Source: Flammulina velutipes (Eukaryota > Basidiomycota > Agaricomycetes > Agaricales > Physalacriaceae). Taken from it: a DNA stretch of 64,000 bases. Shown in pieces: positions 10,992-20,867 of this stretch; the first letter of the stretch is position 1; each line of letters starts with the position of its first letter. Under the pieces are notes generated by a model. It ran no database searches. It was not told the origin of the DNA and saw only the letters and a program-made list of their open reading frames with translations. The position numbers were made by a program, and so were the translations under genes. Where the stretch lies: contig JAALGH010000019.1 in assembly GCA_011800155.1 (NCBI GenBank), positions 62,001 through 126,000 on the forward strand, in the 5' to 3' direction.

Positions 10992-11393
10992 TTATTGTAC
11001 CTCGTGTGCAATCTGTGACCAGCTACAAGGACGAATAAATTGTCCTTCAGCCTTGTGAACAAGGTGATCTTGTCCTGGAATATCTTGCTCGACGGTAGAG
11101 TGTTGGGTCGACATGATTCCTTGAGATACAGAGTGAAAGAGTGAAATGCACTCATCAGGGTCTGCGTTTAGCAATTTGAGTTGCCAGTTGCTGATGCTTT
11201 CAGCCTTCGGATCAATATATGCCCCATTTGGGTAAGAAAGATCGTAAAAGCAGGCACTCGCGATGTTTGCGCATTTCACTCCCAGACAGCATGGACCGAC
11301 GACCTCTTCGCCACTTTGATAAAACCAAATGTCGTTCCAGGGCATGGAGCTCAGCGCAGCAGTAAGCCCACGTACTTTCGACCTTCTTGTCAT
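10992..11393 (-). CDS. hypothetical protein, divergent from the 11417 gene
   Basis: An open frame of 133 codons on the minus strand, starting 24 bp from the next gene on the other strand. It contains MPWNDIWFYQSGEEVVGPCC, then ACFYDLSYPNGAYIDPKAES and LLNADPDECISLFHSVSQ. The regular amino-acid composition and the tryptophan/cysteine content suggest coding rather than noise. A further exon to the left could not be fixed. No family recognised. It is part of the copy A cargo. Confidence 0.4.
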   Translation of the reverse strand: MTRRSKVRGLTAALSSMPWNDIWFYQSGEEVVGPCCLGVKCANIASACFYDLSYPNGAYIDPKAESISNWQLKLLNADPDECISLFHSVSQGIMSTQHSTVEQDIPGQDHLVHKAEGQFIRPCSWSQIAHEVQ

Positions 11394-11416
11394 ACCCTAA
11401 ATTGCTTCCCAGCTTC

Positions 11417-11935
11417 ATGAGCGAGCAACTCCGCTACGTTCGTGTTCAGGTCGGTGGGCCTGAGCTATCAGAACAGCTTTCCGAACGCCTGGAGAAAGTG
11501 AACGGAACGTTTCTACTGGAAGACCTGGAGGCAGCGGGCGTCACATCACTTCGTGATCTGACATACTGGGCTTGTCTGGTAACCCAGCCCGATTTCCTTC
11601 ATATCACGCACGAGGCAATCGGACTCGAACGAACAGAGCGCGACAAGATCAACTTGACCGCTTGGGCAGACCTGCTCTTTGTTCTACGTGTTGAGGAATG
11701 CGAACGTCGTTGGCCTGGAGAGCAAGGCGAGTTATTCTGCTCACTCTGTTGCGTGTTCTGACAGTAATTCCCGACAGCGTTTTCCAAGCGCACACTCCTT
11801 TGGGAGCAGTACAAGCCCATCGCCAAGGAGCTCTACCGTAAGACCGTGGAAGACTACCAGGTTTGGGGACAGTTGTCACCTTCAGTCATGCGGAGGAGTA
11901 TCGCTCGACGTTTGGACCTGCCGCGTTGGGTGTAG
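11417..11935 (+). CDS. hypothetical helical protein with a GC-AG intron
   Basis: Exon 1 starts MSEQLRYVRVQVGGPELS and continues through NGTFLLEDLEAAGVTSLRDL to RRWPGEQ. The frame runs into a stop, but splicing from AAG|GCGAGT (about 11728) to GACAG|CG (11778) keeps the frame and gives FSKRTLLWEQYKPIAKELY and a basic end (RRSIARRLDLPRWV). The donor is therefore GC rather than GT. No known domain is recognised. It lies in the copy A cargo between the RING gene and KDZ1. Confidence 0.5.
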
Positions 11936-12056
11936 TCCAGCTTCCCGGTTACATCGTAGCTATTGCGTACCGAAAATGAATGAATTTGTGGCTGGATAAT
12001 GTTTGTGGGGGGACACTTCGTACAGCAGAGCCCAGGCACGTGCACACGCGGTGAAA

Positions 12057-12063
12057 TATAAAG
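12057..12063 (+). promoter_or_regulatory. TATA box of the 12136 gene
   Basis: TATAAAG lies 73 bp upstream of the ATG at 12136. Confidence 0.55.
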
Positions 12064-12135
12064 CCCAGCCTGCTGCCACAACGTTCTCTGACCCATCGTC
12101 TCTCTCCTGCGTACATCATCAAGCACTTATCACTC

Positions 12136-12589
12136 ATGTCCTCCACCCAAGCAAAAGCCAGAGTGGGATTGAAGAAGAGACCCGCCAAAAAAAAATTCGC
12201 GGCCGTCAGCGTGGATCGTGGTGCGTTGCAAGACTCGAGGTGACCGCAATATATTGATGAATGTCGTAGTCGGGACTTTGACGTTTACGGAAGACCAGAG
12301 GAAGTGGCTTCGCGAGCACCACCAAGAAAACTACAAGGCGTCCGACGACGCCACCCCCGTGGAGAAACAGAAATTCTTTCGCGCCGTTTGGACAAGATTC
12401 TGCGTGGCCTTCCCGAATAGCCCAGCTGCTAGCAACACTGCTGGGGGAAGTGACTCATTCGAACAGTACATATGGGGAAGGGTACGTCTTGACATTGCCC
12501 GCCGGGAGTCTTGTGCACTGACATCTTCCCAGCAAATCGTGAATGCAACGCGGCGGGAAAAATGGTTCGGCAAAAAGGAGAGTAGTTAG
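12136..12589 (+). CDS. small protein resembling the N-terminal module of P proteins
   Basis: Three exons: MSSTQAKARVGLKKRPAKKK (basic), an intron starting GTGCGTTGC (about 12219), then GTLTFTEDQRKWLREHHQEN with FFRAVWTRFCVAFPN, an intron at about 12482-12531, and a short basic end (ATRREKWFGKKESS). The pattern 'F...R..L..H/Y ... VW.+F..A+P' is shared with the small gene at 58131-58607 in copy B and, more weakly, with the N-terminus of P2 (KGQRLEFLNSHQD). It may be a stand-alone version of that module. It lies upstream of KDZ1. Function unknown. Confidence 0.55.
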
Positions 12590-13042
12590 CCGTGACTTTA
12601 GTGTGTACATTAGCGGAAATATTCTACTACACGGCATTCTGTGGCGCACACAGAATGCCACCATGATCTACCTCCATTGAGAAACGAGACTGTGAGCTCA
12701 TCCAGATAAAAACGTTGAACCCCTTTTACACTCCCTGAGATCAGCTCGCTTGGGATAGGGTACGGCCGTGCAAGGCCATGATAGGCCAGGATTCACATAT
12801 TTTCAATTTTGATTTAAGATTCATTTCCATAACAAAGATCAAACATTCGGTTTTAATCAATATCTCTCTCTCTTCCCCCCCCTCCCCTTTTACTCACCGA
12901 CTCCCTCGACGTAGAGCACTCTCGTGTACTCATCCTGCGCCACAAAGCAAACCTTAACCTTAGTTTTGGTACGTGATAATGATTTGTCACGGCGTGATGA
13001 TTTTGTTGAATCTAGCCACGATGACCAGGTCAAAGCATTTGA
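12590..13042. promoter_or_regulatory. upstream region of KDZ1
   Basis: No gene is seen. It contains TGCGCCAC motifs (12639-12646 as GTGGCGCA, and 12936-12943) and a pyrimidine tract near 12870-12892, common in front of fungal start codons. Confidence 0.35.
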
Positions 13043-16000
13043 ATGGGCTCTACCCCACCGCCAGACTACCCACCGACACGGTCTTGGGACTTGCGATATC
13101 GACCCAGGGAGGAATTTCTTGCGCGAAGTGAATATGAGGAGGTGAACTTTGGCGTACCTCGCCCTGCTCGCACGGCGGGCGGTTCCAGCAATCACCCCCA
13201 GGTATTTGACTTCTTCATTCCACCTGTCTTACTCTGACAATGCATATAGACAAGGGGCCCCGCCCCCCCTATGCCTGCAGTCTACACTTTGCCACCCAAT
13301 CCTAATGTCGTCCCTGCTGCTCAGGCCAGCCAGCCATGGGAGCGCCGTCGAGGGCGTCCACGTAAGAGTGCGGTCGAGGTGATGCCAGCAGGATCAATCT
13401 CTGTCGGAAAGCACTCAACGGATCGTATGTTTGAGATCTCAGCCGACGGCGCTCGTCAAAGCGTCACGGCAGAGTCGCGTTCTGTTGTTCGTCCTGTACA
13501 TCGTCCTTTACAGAGAAGGAAACTGGGAGAGGTTGGATCATCTGTCGTGCCCGATTCGGGTAATGCATTCGTGTCGGACGACTCCGTCGAATACGGGAGC
13601 GAGGAGGAGTGGGAGTTTGTCGAGGATACTGTTCGACCAGAGGACACACTGGATGCGAATGGTGACCCGGTGGACAGCGAGGACGAGCAGGACGATGTGA
13701 CGGACGGCGCAGGGAAGCGGAAAACATATGCTAGCTCGGTGCGTCTTACCATAATATTTTACTCGCATTTCAGGTTACTGATAACGGGTAGGATGATCCT
13801 ATGGCGATTTTCACCTCTCTGGCAGATACCATTCTGGAAGAGACATACTATCTGGAAGCGCTACCAACATCCGCGCGCTGCCGAACATGCGGCGAAGGGA
13901 AGAATCAGGAAGGCCCCGAAGAGGCAGAGTCACATCCTTCTCATCGACAAGAAGCGTCCCACACGGACTCTCCCAGGGACTCGCCTAATGGTACGCTGGC
14001 TGGGTCTTCAGCTCGAGCTCCACTTACTCATTTTATTGTCAATTCAGATCGTCTTCCGGAGGTTGATGCATTCCCTCAGCAGCCTCTGTACCGATGCACG
14101 ACGTGTGGTGTCTTTGTGGAGTGTAGAGAGTGCTGCTTAGAGCGCCATGCTCTTTCGCCTCTGCATTCTATCTCGGTATGATTCCCCTCTGCAATTTTCC
14201 CTTAGAAGACTCAACCTCGCATTAGGAATGGGATTACCAGAGCCACTTCTGGCGCAAGACAAGCCTGCGGAAGCTGGGCCTATCCTTCCAGCTCGGGCAT
14301 GATGGCTATCCATGTGTGCTCCCCACACAACTCAAGACCGTATCTGTACTCCACATAAACGGCATCCATCGAGTCTCAGCCGCATTCTGTGGCTGCAGTG
14401 CATCAGTCTCTGCTAATCCTTGGCAACAGGCGATGCGCACTGGCTGGTACCCCGCCTCTTTCGCCGCACCTCAAACATTCTCCACCTTCGAATGCCTCAA
14501 GTACTTTCGCACGATGAACGTTGTGGCCAACGCAAACGTTCGGGATTTCGTTACCTCGTTGGAACGTCTAACGGACCCGCTTGGTGTGGAATGGTTACCT
14601 GATCGATACAAAAATTTTGGGCGGTCAACAACTCAATGGAACTACATGTCCCGCATGCGACGGGCAGGCATTGGGCACCTTCCTCACGGTGTTGCGTCAG
14701 CAGCTTGGGGTTCCGCAGCCGTGAAATGTTGGGCATGTCCGCGCCCTGGCATCAACCTGCCTGTCGACTTCAAGAAGAATATTGAGGATAACCTGCAGTA
14801 AGTGTCGGAGCTTGTCATATGGTGTACGTGTATTGATGGCGTGTCATAGGTTTAAATACAACTTGTACGTCGGCATGGACGCGTGTTTTCGCCTGGAAAA
14901 CAAGTTGTGGAAGAAGAGCTCGAAGAAGGCATACACTATCTTAGGAGACGGTCTGGGCTGCTTTGCGCCGTGGGGAGGAGTCGACGGATATGAGGCTCAT
15001 GTGAAAAAAAACGTCAACGAGGAAGATGTGAGTCGGCCCTCATCAATGGCATACTTATATTGACGTTTTGCGTAGGTTAGTACTTGTATCGCGTTTGCAG
15101 CCTTGATGCAGAAGGATAGTCGCTTTTCGAAAGGGCTACGCGCGACCGGGATAGGTGGCTGTATTTGCACGCGACACGAAGTGGTACGCCCATTGGGTCT
15201 AGTGGACCTCCTCAAAGGTGAACGGTACGCATTCTGTATTCCCCTCCTTCACTCAAACGACTGATAAGTTCTATTTTAGATACTCGAGCATGGATTACGT
15301 TTTTTGGGCGTCGACCTATACGGAAGATATCCTGAAGATTATGGCGTCCTACGACGTAGGGTGCCAGTGGAAGGTCCACCTCCTTGAGCGCAAGAAGGGC
15401 ATGCCTTCGATCTTCGTGCCTGCGAGGGAAGATGCACCAGACATTGAAGTGTCACTTCCTGTTTGGCACGGCGGCGTGCATAACGACGATTGCGCCATGT
15501 GTGAGTCATTGCGATACAAGACAGGCGCTGGGATGGTTGATGGCGAGGGGGTGGAACGAGTATGGAGTACCACCAACCCGCAAGCGTACGCTACACGCGA
15601 GATGCAGATGAACAACCAGCATGCGTCCTTGGAGGATCATTTCGACAATCAAAACTACATGATGAATCTTCGAATGGGTACGTTTTCTGGGTCCCGTCTC
15701 TCAAAAGTGTTCATTGACAGAGCAATGTTAGGCCATCTTCTGCCAAAGCGCTTGCAGGTCGCAAGAGACGAACAAGCAGCACAAGTGGAAAATCATGCCA
15801 GTGGGAGCGCGACGGTCGAACCGACTGTACTTGCAGAATGGACGAAGAAGATCAAAGCCTGGCACGCACAGGAGAAGGTCCTGCTTAAGAACAAGACGGT
15901 GGAGAACCCCTACCTATCTCTTTGGAAGAAGGGTCAGTTTGATAATGTTTGGAGGCTTGGGATTTCACTGACTTTGATGCTTTCAGACGAGCTGACGGAG

Positions 16001-16658
16001 AAGGAGATCAAAGCCGATCTGGAACGCGAGGAGCGAGACGAAGACGCCAGAATGGGCAATGACGAGTCGGCGAAAAAAATGAATATCGTCGTCTTCCTAC
16101 GACTAGCGCTACAACTGCAGCAGGTGCAGTGAGTTTTGATTTCTCGGCTACTATGTACAAGGCGCTAATACACCATTCAGATTGAAGATTCATGGCGTCC
16201 TGAAGGCAAAGGGAAAAATGGGATGGGGTGGTGCCTCGAAGGTCAAGGACATGCGTACAGCGTTCTGGAAAAAACATCGCCAGTTTCGCAAACTCCAGCA
16301 GCTGTTCATGCCAGGTGTCATCACTCTCGAAAACGACGGATCCTCGCGACCGACGGCTGGAGTAGTCTCGAAGACGGCGAAGCATCATGTTGAACCGGAG
16401 GACATGTGCTTGTGGCTCCCGTCAGACATTCCAAAGGCATCGCGCCTTGCGTATCGAGGCTCGCTCTTCACGACAGAGGCAGCATTACGCAAGCTTCAAT
16501 GCTCCCAAAATCTGAACGCGCTTCGCCTCCGCCTCCACACCAAAAGCCATCTAATTCGATTCAAAAACAAGAATTTCACCGGTCAACGAAAGACCACTCG
16601 CGCTCGGACCCTTCTAGACGACCTTGGCGACAAGATCAATGCCACGAAGGAGAAGTAC
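13043..16658 (+). pseudogene. KDZ1 transposase, 5' part (gene split by gypsy element)
   Basis: Starts MGSTPPPDYPPTRSWDLRYR. A low-complexity N-terminal region holds an AT-hook-like RRGRPRK and ends GKRKTYASS. The CxC cysteine cluster follows (CRTCGEG, then CTTCGVFVECRECC..RH). The KDZ catalytic region has LGHDGYPC, WYPASFAAPQTFSTFECLKY, GMDACFRLENKLW, YDVGCQWKVH and DGEGVERVWS; the acidic residues in the last three blocks are the likely RNase H-fold triad. About ten introns of around 50 nt are inferred. The frame is intact up to TACTA at 16658 in the C-terminal helical region (INATKEKY), where the gypsy LTR begins. It continues at 28030. Paralogous along its length to intact KDZ2 (59050-63226). 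Confidence 0.85.
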
Positions 16659-17449
16659 TATAGATCTCTTAACGAGTCTGAGTTCGTTGTGATGTTGAGG
16701 GGACTACCCGGTGGATTCCTGCTCTTGTTCTGGCGCACCGAGGTCGCAGACCTTGGTAGGTGAAGAAGTCGGGCAGCGAGCTGTCGCAGACGACGGTTGC
16801 GCTTCCAAGTACGCGTTCGTCGAAGTACTAACGCGTGCGCGAAAGTATAGGTTCCAAAAGTCTCTCGACAGTTGCAAGGGGCTTCTGTGTTGATATTGTG
16901 GGGTGATAATTCTATATATCTGTTTCTACGACATGCTACAGTATTTATACTGTACGCTGTCGGCTTTCTCTTCCGTCTAGTTCTACGCTTAGGCCTCTCG
17001 ATGCCTGCGTCATGTACCCTGATCGAGCGATCGTGCGACGATCCGGGGTTTGAGTCCGTGATGTGATTGGCGTTCCGTCGCGTCGAGTCAGACCACCTCG
17101 CGATATGACTCTTCGAGGGTGGTAATTCTCTCCGTTCCTGTCGGCTTTGGCATCCAGATTCCCGAAGGTGCCTGGGCGCCATGCATGGCGCACAGCCTTG
17201 GTGTAATCTCTTCCCATCGATCTGGATCTTCTCGTTATCGATCGTTGCAATCCATCGATTAGTTCGGTAGCTTCCGTGTTCTGAAACGTCCATGCTTGTG
17301 CCGTGTGAAGTGCTGCGCCATATGTTCCTAATGCGGACGCGCCGTGGATGGCGCGTTCACACGTTCCGACCTATATGGCGCTGGCGCCGTCGTGCGCCAC
17401 ACCCATGTTTAGTATCAGTTCTGCACTCAGCCCAAGTGCAGGCTGTACA
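16659..17449 (-). repeat. gypsy 3' LTR
   Basis: Same sequence as 27239-28029 wherever compared, including three long shared open frames on both strands. Ends at the polypurine tract (17450 onward). Carries TGCGCCAC at 17393-17400. Confidence 0.93.
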
Positions 17450-17459
17450 TCTCCCCCCA
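17450..17459 (-). other. polypurine tract
   Basis: On the minus strand, TTGGGGGGAGA directly precedes TGTACAGCC, the start of the 3' LTR. This is the expected position of the plus-strand primer and fixes the LTR edge. Confidence 0.8.
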
Positions 17460-17586
17460 ACTTGAATGTGAACTCCTCCATGGGTGAAATCGGCGAATTT
17501 GTCCTAACCCGTGTGTCCGCGCCATAAATGTCGCAAGGATTTGGCTCCGTCTTCCATTCGGTAATTCCTGTGGCGAGGGGTGGCAC

Positions 17587-17593
17587 TATAAAG
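17587..17593 (+). promoter_or_regulatory. TATA box of antisense gene 1
   Basis: TATAAAG lies 83 bp upstream of ATG 17670, which itself has a good start context (CCACCATGTCC). It supports a promoter inside the gypsy element that faces against gag-pol. Confidence 0.65.
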
Positions 17594-17669
17594 AGGGCCG
17601 CGCGGATAGGAAAATTTCCCAGCCAACGCTACCATCTCAAGCCCCAAAGCCTGAAAAAAAAATTCCACC

Positions 17670-18833
17670 ATGTCCAACACTCCCAACGCCGCTTCTTCCC
17701 CAATCGAGAACCCAGTTGTTCAGCAGCGCTACGATGAGCTTGACCGTCTCATCAAATGCGCCCTTAGCACTGTCAAGGCGCACGAACATTTTGGCTTGGA
17801 GCTGTCCCCTAGGCAGCTTGAGGACTACCTCTCCATCTTCCGCAGCCAATATGCAAGTCCCTTCCCTCGACTCATCTTCTCCTCCTTCCTAACCATTTCC
17901 CAGGCAGACGTTCGCGAGCTGAACGCAGCCCTCGTTGCTGCTGGTCATCCCCACTTGGATTGCACCGCTCTCGACGTCCTCGCTCAGCGCCAGCTCACCC
18001 AAATCGTGAACTTCATGTGGAGCCACCGTATCTTCCTTTTGATCGTAAACAATCCCAGGTGGGATTTGGATGCAGAGGCGCTGTCGCAGCGTGCGCAGGA
18101 TAGCACGCGTCTCCGCTGTCTCCGTGGATGGGGGTGCATTCCCGACGTGCAGGAACGTCCTCCTTCGCTTAGGAACCGTCCGTTGTCCCACCCGGCGTCG
18201 GGTACGTCGTCCTTCGAGCCAGTCGCAGCCTTCATGACCTCCGTTGTCCAGAATCGAGCGGTCTCTTCCTCAGCCGTCGACAATTGGCGATCCTCAGTCA
18301 GGCCGTCGGTCAGGCCGTCGCATCTTCCATCTCGTCCCCTCCAATCTCCGCCCCCACTCCCCCGCTACAGTCCTACTCCCAGAGTCGCGTTTACCCAGCG
18401 CATAACCAGGTCAGGGAGGGTCGAGGACCCCGAGATCCAGTACTTGGGTCGACGGCGCCAGAGCCATGGGGGCGACCAGCGCGCACGTCGGGGGTCCCGG
18501 AGAGACCTAGGAGCGCGCCTTCCGGCTCGACACGCCTCGCCTCCAACTACTCTTCCAACCTCCCGGGCCACCGGGGCCAATGCACTTGTGGCGCCTTCGA
18601 CTACAGGGGGTTCTTCCCGACTCCTATCCCCACTCGCGTACCATCCTACCAGTCCTCCCCCTTGGAGTCCCGTTCCGGGAGTGGTCGCGGACGACAACGC
18701 CATTCCGCCCCTCGTGGACGTCCAAACTAGCGATTCCACTCGCGAATCCATGAGCGAAAGTGATGACGAGGGGGCGGAATACAGGGACCATGCCGATTAT
18801 GTCAAAAAGGAGTTTGACGTCGACTTAGAGTAG
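17670..18833 (+). CDS. gypsy antisense gene 1 (unknown protein)
   Basis: Runs opposite to gag-pol between pol and the 3' LTR. The N-terminal 130 residues are helical (VVQQRYDELDRLIKCALSTV, LEDYLSIFRSQY, TQIVNFMWSHRIFLLIVNNP). The middle is serine/proline/arginine-rich. The C-terminus is acidic (MSESDDEGAEYRDHADYVKK). A 51-nt in-frame segment (17853-17903) starts GCAAGT, contains CCTAAC and ends CCCAG, so it is probably a GC-AG intron; removing it joins SQY to ADVREL. The length, TATA box, start context and intron argue for a real gene rather than a shadow, as no sense-strand frame competes here. No family recognised; an accessory protein of the element is the simplest idea. Confidence 0.7.
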   Translation: MSNTPNAASSPIENPVVQQRYDELDRLIKCALSTVKAHEHFGLELSPRQLEDYLSIFRSQYASPFPRLIFSSFLTISQADVRELNAALVAAGHPHLDCTALDVLAQRQLTQIVNFMWSHRIFLLIVNNPRWDLDAEALSQRAQDSTRLRCLRGWGCIPDVQERPPSLRNRPLSHPASGTSSFEPVAAFMTSVVQNRAVSSSAVDNWRSSVRPSVRPSHLPSRPLQSPPPLPRYSPTPRVAFTQRITRSGRVEDPEIQYLGRRRQSHGGDQRARRGSRRDLGARLPARHASPPTTLPTSRATGANALVAPSTTGGSSRLLSPLAYHPTSPPPWSPVPGVVADDNAIPPLVDVQTSDSTRESMSESDDEGAEYRDHADYVKKEFDVDLE

Positions 18834-19368
18834 TGGTTTTCCTGTTTGTTGTCGTGTAGGTTCGCGCCCGTAGTTTGAAAGCGAATGCAGTTGATGTATC
18901 CTATTTTTCCGAAGTTTTTCCAGTGTACGCGCCTCGGCTCCGTTCCCTTCGCGTCCTTCCTCCTCGTGTTCGTGATTATAAGCGTGAGTTGCTGATCCCA
19001 TCCATCAATCTTGTCCAAGTTTGGTATAGTTCGCGCGACGACCAATTCCTTTCCCTGGCCGCGCGTCCCAGAAAGGCAAGTGCGTCATCACTACCCTTCA
19101 TCAGTGCAGGCTGTGCAACGCAATGATCGTCCCGTGTCCAGAGTACGCGGTGGTATGTTCTTGTCCAGTTTCGGGTACTTGGCTTCCAATGTCGGGAGTT
19201 CTCCGTGCTTCGATTCCAGTAAGCTTTGGTGTCCGATCCTCTTCTTTGGCAGATTTCCCTTGATAGAGTTCGTCGGCATCTTCCGATTCGTTGGACGCGT
19301 TTGAACCCTGGTCCAATGTTCCACTTAAATCCGCCACGCGTAACTTCGTCCTGTAAAGTCATAGTACA
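18834..19368. other. region between the two antisense genes
   Basis: No gene supported on either strand. Serves as the 3' end of antisense gene 1 and the upstream region of antisense gene 2. Confidence 0.4.
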
Positions 19369-20168
19369 ATGTCGTCGACCAGCTTCAATGTATCCTTTTC
19401 GTTTCCGTTAGACGGCGAGCGTGCGCAACGACTAGTAGAGAATAGTCTGGAGTTGGTTTGGCAGGGGTCCTCCGAGATTCCCAATCGTTTTCCTCTTCTG
19501 TACGGCGAATGGGTACGTCCAATTTTTCGTTTCTTTTTGGTAGGTCCATCGAGCCGTGTTCATCGCGTGTAGGTGGCGATGACCCAAGGTTTGTCCAATG
19601 TCCAAATTGCCGAAGTCATACACCATCCCGCCTTCGATTCGGTTCGCGCTGCCCTGCAGCTCGCGAGCCATTCGTACGACACCACCGTTATGTTCTCCAT
19701 GAACCGGTTCCCCTTTCACCTCCTACGACAACCCTTCTGTTTTTCCCCCATTCCGTCCACCGTCGCGTCCGCTGGGTCCTGGCCCCTCCCAACCGGTTGG
19801 TCCTGCTGGGTCGTAGAGAATGTCCTTCAGGCCCCGACCCGAACGGTCTCCCCGCCTTCTCACCCCCGTGCGTTTTCCTTTCTTCCTTCTCTATTCCTTG
19901 CATCCTGATAGTCCAATTAGTCCCTGGTTCCCCCCATCATCGCCTAACTCGCAGCCTGTCGTATACGCCAAACTCCTGGTTCGACGAGGGAGCCGACGTC
20001 CTATCCCAATACGTCGTCGACCTTCGCCACCGCGCCGATCGCGTCGAGGCCATCTCCCAGCATCTCCGGGCTACTGCCCAATCCCTCCGCGAGCTCGAGG
20101 CTCAATCCCATTCTTCCTCCCTCCACCTCTCCGACCTCCTCCAGTTCCGGCCCTCCGAGGCCCCGTAG
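19369..20168 (+). CDS. gypsy antisense gene 2 (unknown, coiled-coil end)
   Basis: Three exons fit together in phase: 19369-19512 (MSSTSFNVSFSFPLDGERAQ to YGEW), 19573-19867 (VAMTQGLSNVQIAEVIHH onward) and 19912-20168 (WFDEGADVLSQYVVDLRHRA and a heptad-like VEAISQHLRATAQSLRELEA). Introns have GTACGT...TGTAG and GTGCGT...GATAG ends. The estimated product is about 231 residues. The phase match across both introns is strong evidence that this opposite-strand gene is real. It ends about 700 bp from the pol stop. No known family; possibly an antisense-coded accessory factor of this retroelement lineage. Confidence 0.65.
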
Positions 20169-20867
20169 TTCCGTGCCGTTTGATGGGAGTCCGGTAGACA
20201 TATTTGGGTATCGTGGCGTCGTATTTACATTATTTTGATTTTCCTTATTTCGTGGTATTTTCCCCGTATAATTCGATACCGCTGTTCCGAATTGTGTGTG
20301 ACTTGGATTTTCCGTTAATCCTTGCGTTTCCCATTACGCTGTAGTCCAGGTTTCTTTTGCATCCGGCGTGTTTAGGCGGTGTTGCCCTTCCTGGTCCGGT
20401 ACCATAGCAAGTCCAGCTAGGAGATCGTTGGCGTCCCTCCGATCTTCCCTTCCAGGCACACTGAGTGGCTAAATCAGTGGCTCCAAGAATTGCTATAGGT
20501 GCAATTGTTACCGCGCTACCTCGGTGGCGCACGCGATCTCCAAAAGATATCTTGTGTTTTCCGCGTATGGTGATAGGTGTAGGTCCATGTCGTTCATGGG
20601 TGGTTCGATCGATCGCCTGTTGGTGTCTTTCGCTGGTAGGTTGTGTTAGGTAGATTGTTCGGTGGTAGTGGCGCCTGGTCGTAATTCGGTCCCGATGTTT
20701 AACGAATGACGTGCCACTGTATTGTAGGTACACATGTGGGTTATTATATCGATTCGAGATTCGATAGTCCTTCCCCCAACAAAAATTTGTCTTGATCTTG
20801 ATTTTCCAGATTTTATCTCCGTGCGCCAGAAATGGCGCTCCCCCCAACTTGTTGAAAAACTCCCATT
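20169..20867. other. non-coding gap between antisense gene 2 and pol
   Basis: The two genes converge on this stretch. No supported gene. One GTGGCGCA motif at 20524-20531. Confidence 0.4.

Noticed and set aside
16658..17293. Arginine-rich 211-residue frame in the LTR, repeated at 27034-27873
   Set aside because: Lies in the LTR and leader, is present twice only because LTRs are, and lacks any gag or envelope feature.
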